DNA of 53,062 nt from Pseudolabrys sp. (GTDB taxonomy: Bacteria > Pseudomonadota > Alphaproteobacteria > Rhizobiales > Xanthobacteraceae), in contig SHVM01000008.1 of the NCBI GenBank assembly GCA_009694265.1, positions 1 to 53,062 on the forward strand, in the 5' to 3' direction. Position numbers and translations under genes: made by a program. A model generated the notes under the pieces. It made no database searches. It saw nothing but the letters and a program-made list of their open reading frames with translations, and was not told the DNA's origin. How positions within the stretch are numbered: the first letter of the stretch is position 1; every line of letters begins with the position of its first letter. Below, piece after piece: positions 51,523 to 53,062 of the stretch.

Positions 51523-53062
51523 TTCGCCGCCGCGATCTCGATTATCGCGGTCGCCGTGCGCCCGAAACGGTCGGGACGATACATATCCTCGACGATGGCC
51601 TGCGGCAGCACATAGCGGCCGCGCGACACCGCGCGCACGACGTAAGCCACCGTGAACACCGGGCTCGCATCCTGCTTGCGCTCGAACGCGGCGGTGAAAC
51701 GGTCATCGCGGAATTCGCTGTGCACCGGCGCAACAGCGTCCGCGATCCAGGCCAGCGTGCCGGTCTCGCCCGACGACACCAGCTTGGGATTGTCGATCTC
51801 GAAACCGGCGGGCAGATAATCGGCGACAATGACGCGGCCGAATTGCGGCTGTGGCTCGGTCATTTTCAGCACCACCACGAAGCGCTGATTCTGCCTGGCC
51901 TTGACCGGATCGGCGGGTTCGCCGCCGAGCGTGTGGTAGCTGCGCTCGATCTTGAAGCCGCGCTCGGCGGCAGGCTCCGGCGTGACCGGCGCGCCGCTCA
52001 CCGACACCACCGCCTGCACATTGTTCTCGCCCTGGTTGGACACCGCGAAGGGGTCGGTCAGTTGGTCGGCGCGCAGGGTCCGGTAGTAAGCACCCTGGCG
52101 CGTCTCGCCGGCGATGCTGAGCGAGATGGCGCTGATCTGTTTCGCAAGCGCGCGCGATGCGAGCACCAGCCAGGCCTCTTCTTGCGTCGAGGTGTAGGGC
52201 GACAGCGTGCGCGCGGCATCGACGCGCGCGATGGCATCGTCGATGGTCTTTTGCGGCGCACGCCCTTCCGAGGCGAGCGTCACCAGCGCCGCCGCGTCGC
52301 GCAGCGCCGAGCCGAAATCGGCGCGGCCGAGATCGAGCTTGGGCTGCGGCGCGATTGAGCTGAGCGCGGCAAGATAAACGCGATCCGAGCGCGCCTTATC
52401 GCCGAGCATGCCGAGCGCCGCCGCGATCTGCGCCTTGCCGATGGGCGTGACCACATCGGCGAGCTTGACGTCGGCGATATAACGCAGGTCGCCGACCGGC
52501 GCCGCGCCGTTGCGCGCCAGCACATAGAGCGCATAGGCCAGCTCGCGACCACCATTCTTGCCCGGCTCCGGCGCGGAGGCGACGTAATTGCGCAAGCGGT
52601 CGACGGCAAGCGTGAAGGCGCTCGCCGAAATCTCGAAGCCGCGTTCGCGCGCGCGTGTGAGGAAGTCGGTGACATAAGCATCGAGCCAGGCATCGTCGCC
52701 GCCGACCGACCACAGGCCGAACGAACCGTTGGCGCCTTGGCGCGCCAGCAGGCGCGCAATGGCGTCCTTGAGACGCGCATCGATCTCGCTATCCGGAGCA
52801 AGCTTGGCCTGCGCGGCCAGTTCGTTGACGTAGAGCATCGCTACCGCGCGGCTGGCGATCTGCTCCGTGCAGCCGAACGGATAGCGGTCGAGCGCATTGA
52901 GCAGCGTGGCGGCATCGAGCGAAGTGGACACCGCGACCGACAGTCCGACGCGGCCGGTTCCCGGCACGAAGTCGGCGAACATGTCGCTCGACAGCGTCAG
53001 CGTTTCGCCCTTGGCGAGCGCGCGCACGGTGCGGCGCGTGATGATTTGCGTGGCGGGACGCA
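51519..53062 (-). CDS. Bacterial alpha-2-macroglobulin, C-terminal part
   Basis: The frame is open to the right edge of the window, giving the last ~514 residues of what is normally a 1500-1900-aa lipoprotein. The thioester motif is intact: YPFGCTEQIASRAVAML, with Cys and Gln of CTEQ. It is followed by the alpha-alpha thioester-domain repeats (AIARLLARQGANGSFGLW, AYVTDFLTRARERGFE and others) and the receptor-like C-terminal beta domain (LPAGFEIDNPKLVSSGE). It is believed to trap proteases that enter the periplasm, with PBP1C repairing the wall. The start lies outside the window; any internal GTG or ATG start would cut the protein. Confidence 0.93.
   Translation of the reverse strand, partial: RPATQIITRRTVRALAKGETLTLSSDMFADFVPGTGRVGLSVAVSTSLDAATLLNALDRYPFGCTEQIASRAVAMLYVNELAAQAKLAPDSEIDARLKDAIARLLARQGANGSFGLWSVGGDDAWLDAYVTDFLTRARERGFEISASAFTLAVDRLRNYVASAPEPGKNGGRELAYALYVLARNGAAPVGDLRYIADVKLADVVTPIGKAQIAAALGMLGDKARSDRVYLAALSSIAPQPKLDLGRADFGSALRDAAALVTLASEGRAPQKTIDDAIARVDAARTLSPYTSTQEEAWLVLASRALAKQISAISLSIAGETRQGAYYRTLRADQLTDPFAVSNQGENNVQAVVSVSGAPVTPEPAAERGFKIERSYHTLGGEPADPVKARQNQRFVVVLKMTEPQPQFGRVIVADYLPAGFEIDNPKLVSSGETGTLAWIADAVAPVHSEFRDDRFTAAFERKQDASPVFTVAYVVRAVSRGRYVLPQAIVEDMYRPDRFGRTATAIIEIAAAK

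Noticed and set aside
1-53062. CRISPR array, prophage, insertion sequence or defence island.
   Set aside because: No regularly spaced direct repeats, transposase or integrase genes, or phage structural genes were found. The window is filled with metabolic, transport and envelope genes.

Overview
The window is 53 kb of GC-rich chromosome from an alphaproteobacterium, most likely a member of the Hyphomicrobiales (Bradyrhizobiaceae/Xanthobacteraceae type). Evidence: a pcm-tolC-popZ-valS block, a PopZ-family polar protein, an Aap-type general amino acid ABC transporter, an ExoR-like Sel1 protein beside ilvD, many solute transporters (three TRAP binding proteins, one Liv-type and one Aap-type ABC system), and seven copies of a ~50-bp palindromic repeat of a kind common in this order. 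There is no phage, transposase, CRISPR array or rRNA operon. The region reads as ordinary core and housekeeping chromosome, almost fully coding.

Layout. 1-1.5 kb: start of a small regulator and an orphan Tat-exported TRAP binding protein ending in a clear terminator. 1.5-3.1 kb: dgt-like dNTPase divergent from erpA. 3.1-7.5 kb: RND efflux permease and adaptor. 7.7-11.9 kb: xth, then a fused TRAP permease and a TAXI-type binding protein. 11.9-15.2 kb: ExoR-like Sel1 protein, ilvD and an alkyladenine DNA glycosylase. 15.2-22.4 kb: valS, an MFS transporter, popZ, tolC and pcm. 22.6-24.3 kb: tRNA-Cys, tRNA-Asn and a pncB-like gene. 24.4-31.6 kb: one long minus-strand run holding a Liv-type ABC transporter, a MetE-like zinc methyl/alkyltransferase and an M24 metallohydrolase. 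31.8-33.1 kb: a membrane diguanylate cyclase.

33.3-42.1 kb is a sulfur amino acid region: a cysteine synthase-like enzyme, 3-mercaptopyruvate sulfurtransferase, an ETHE1-like persulfide dioxygenase fused to rhodanese, the aapJQMP transporter and a cystathionine beta-lyase. The last two are divergent from back-to-back -35 boxes. 42.2-45.9 kb is a four-gene envelope cluster (LAB_N protein, DPM/ArnC-like GT2, PAP2 phosphatase, ArnT-like GT39) that looks like a lipid A or polyisoprenyl-linked sugar modification module. 46.0-49.2 kb is a fused DctQM TRAP permease with its DctP protein, preceded by a perfect FNR/FixK-type box. 49.5 kb to the end is pbpC and the C-terminal part of an alpha-2-macroglobulin.

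The most distinctive non-coding feature is the ~50-bp repeat. All seven copies lie in the same orientation, and in five of them the TAG that begins the repeat is the stop codon of the gene just upstream. In the RND operon the repeat then encodes a 20-codon open frame whose TGA overlaps the ATG of the next gene. I see no clearly novel defence or mobile system. The leads are the repeat-gene fusions, the transporter/M24/MetE-like cluster, the FixK-type box on a TRAP operon and the envelope modification cluster.
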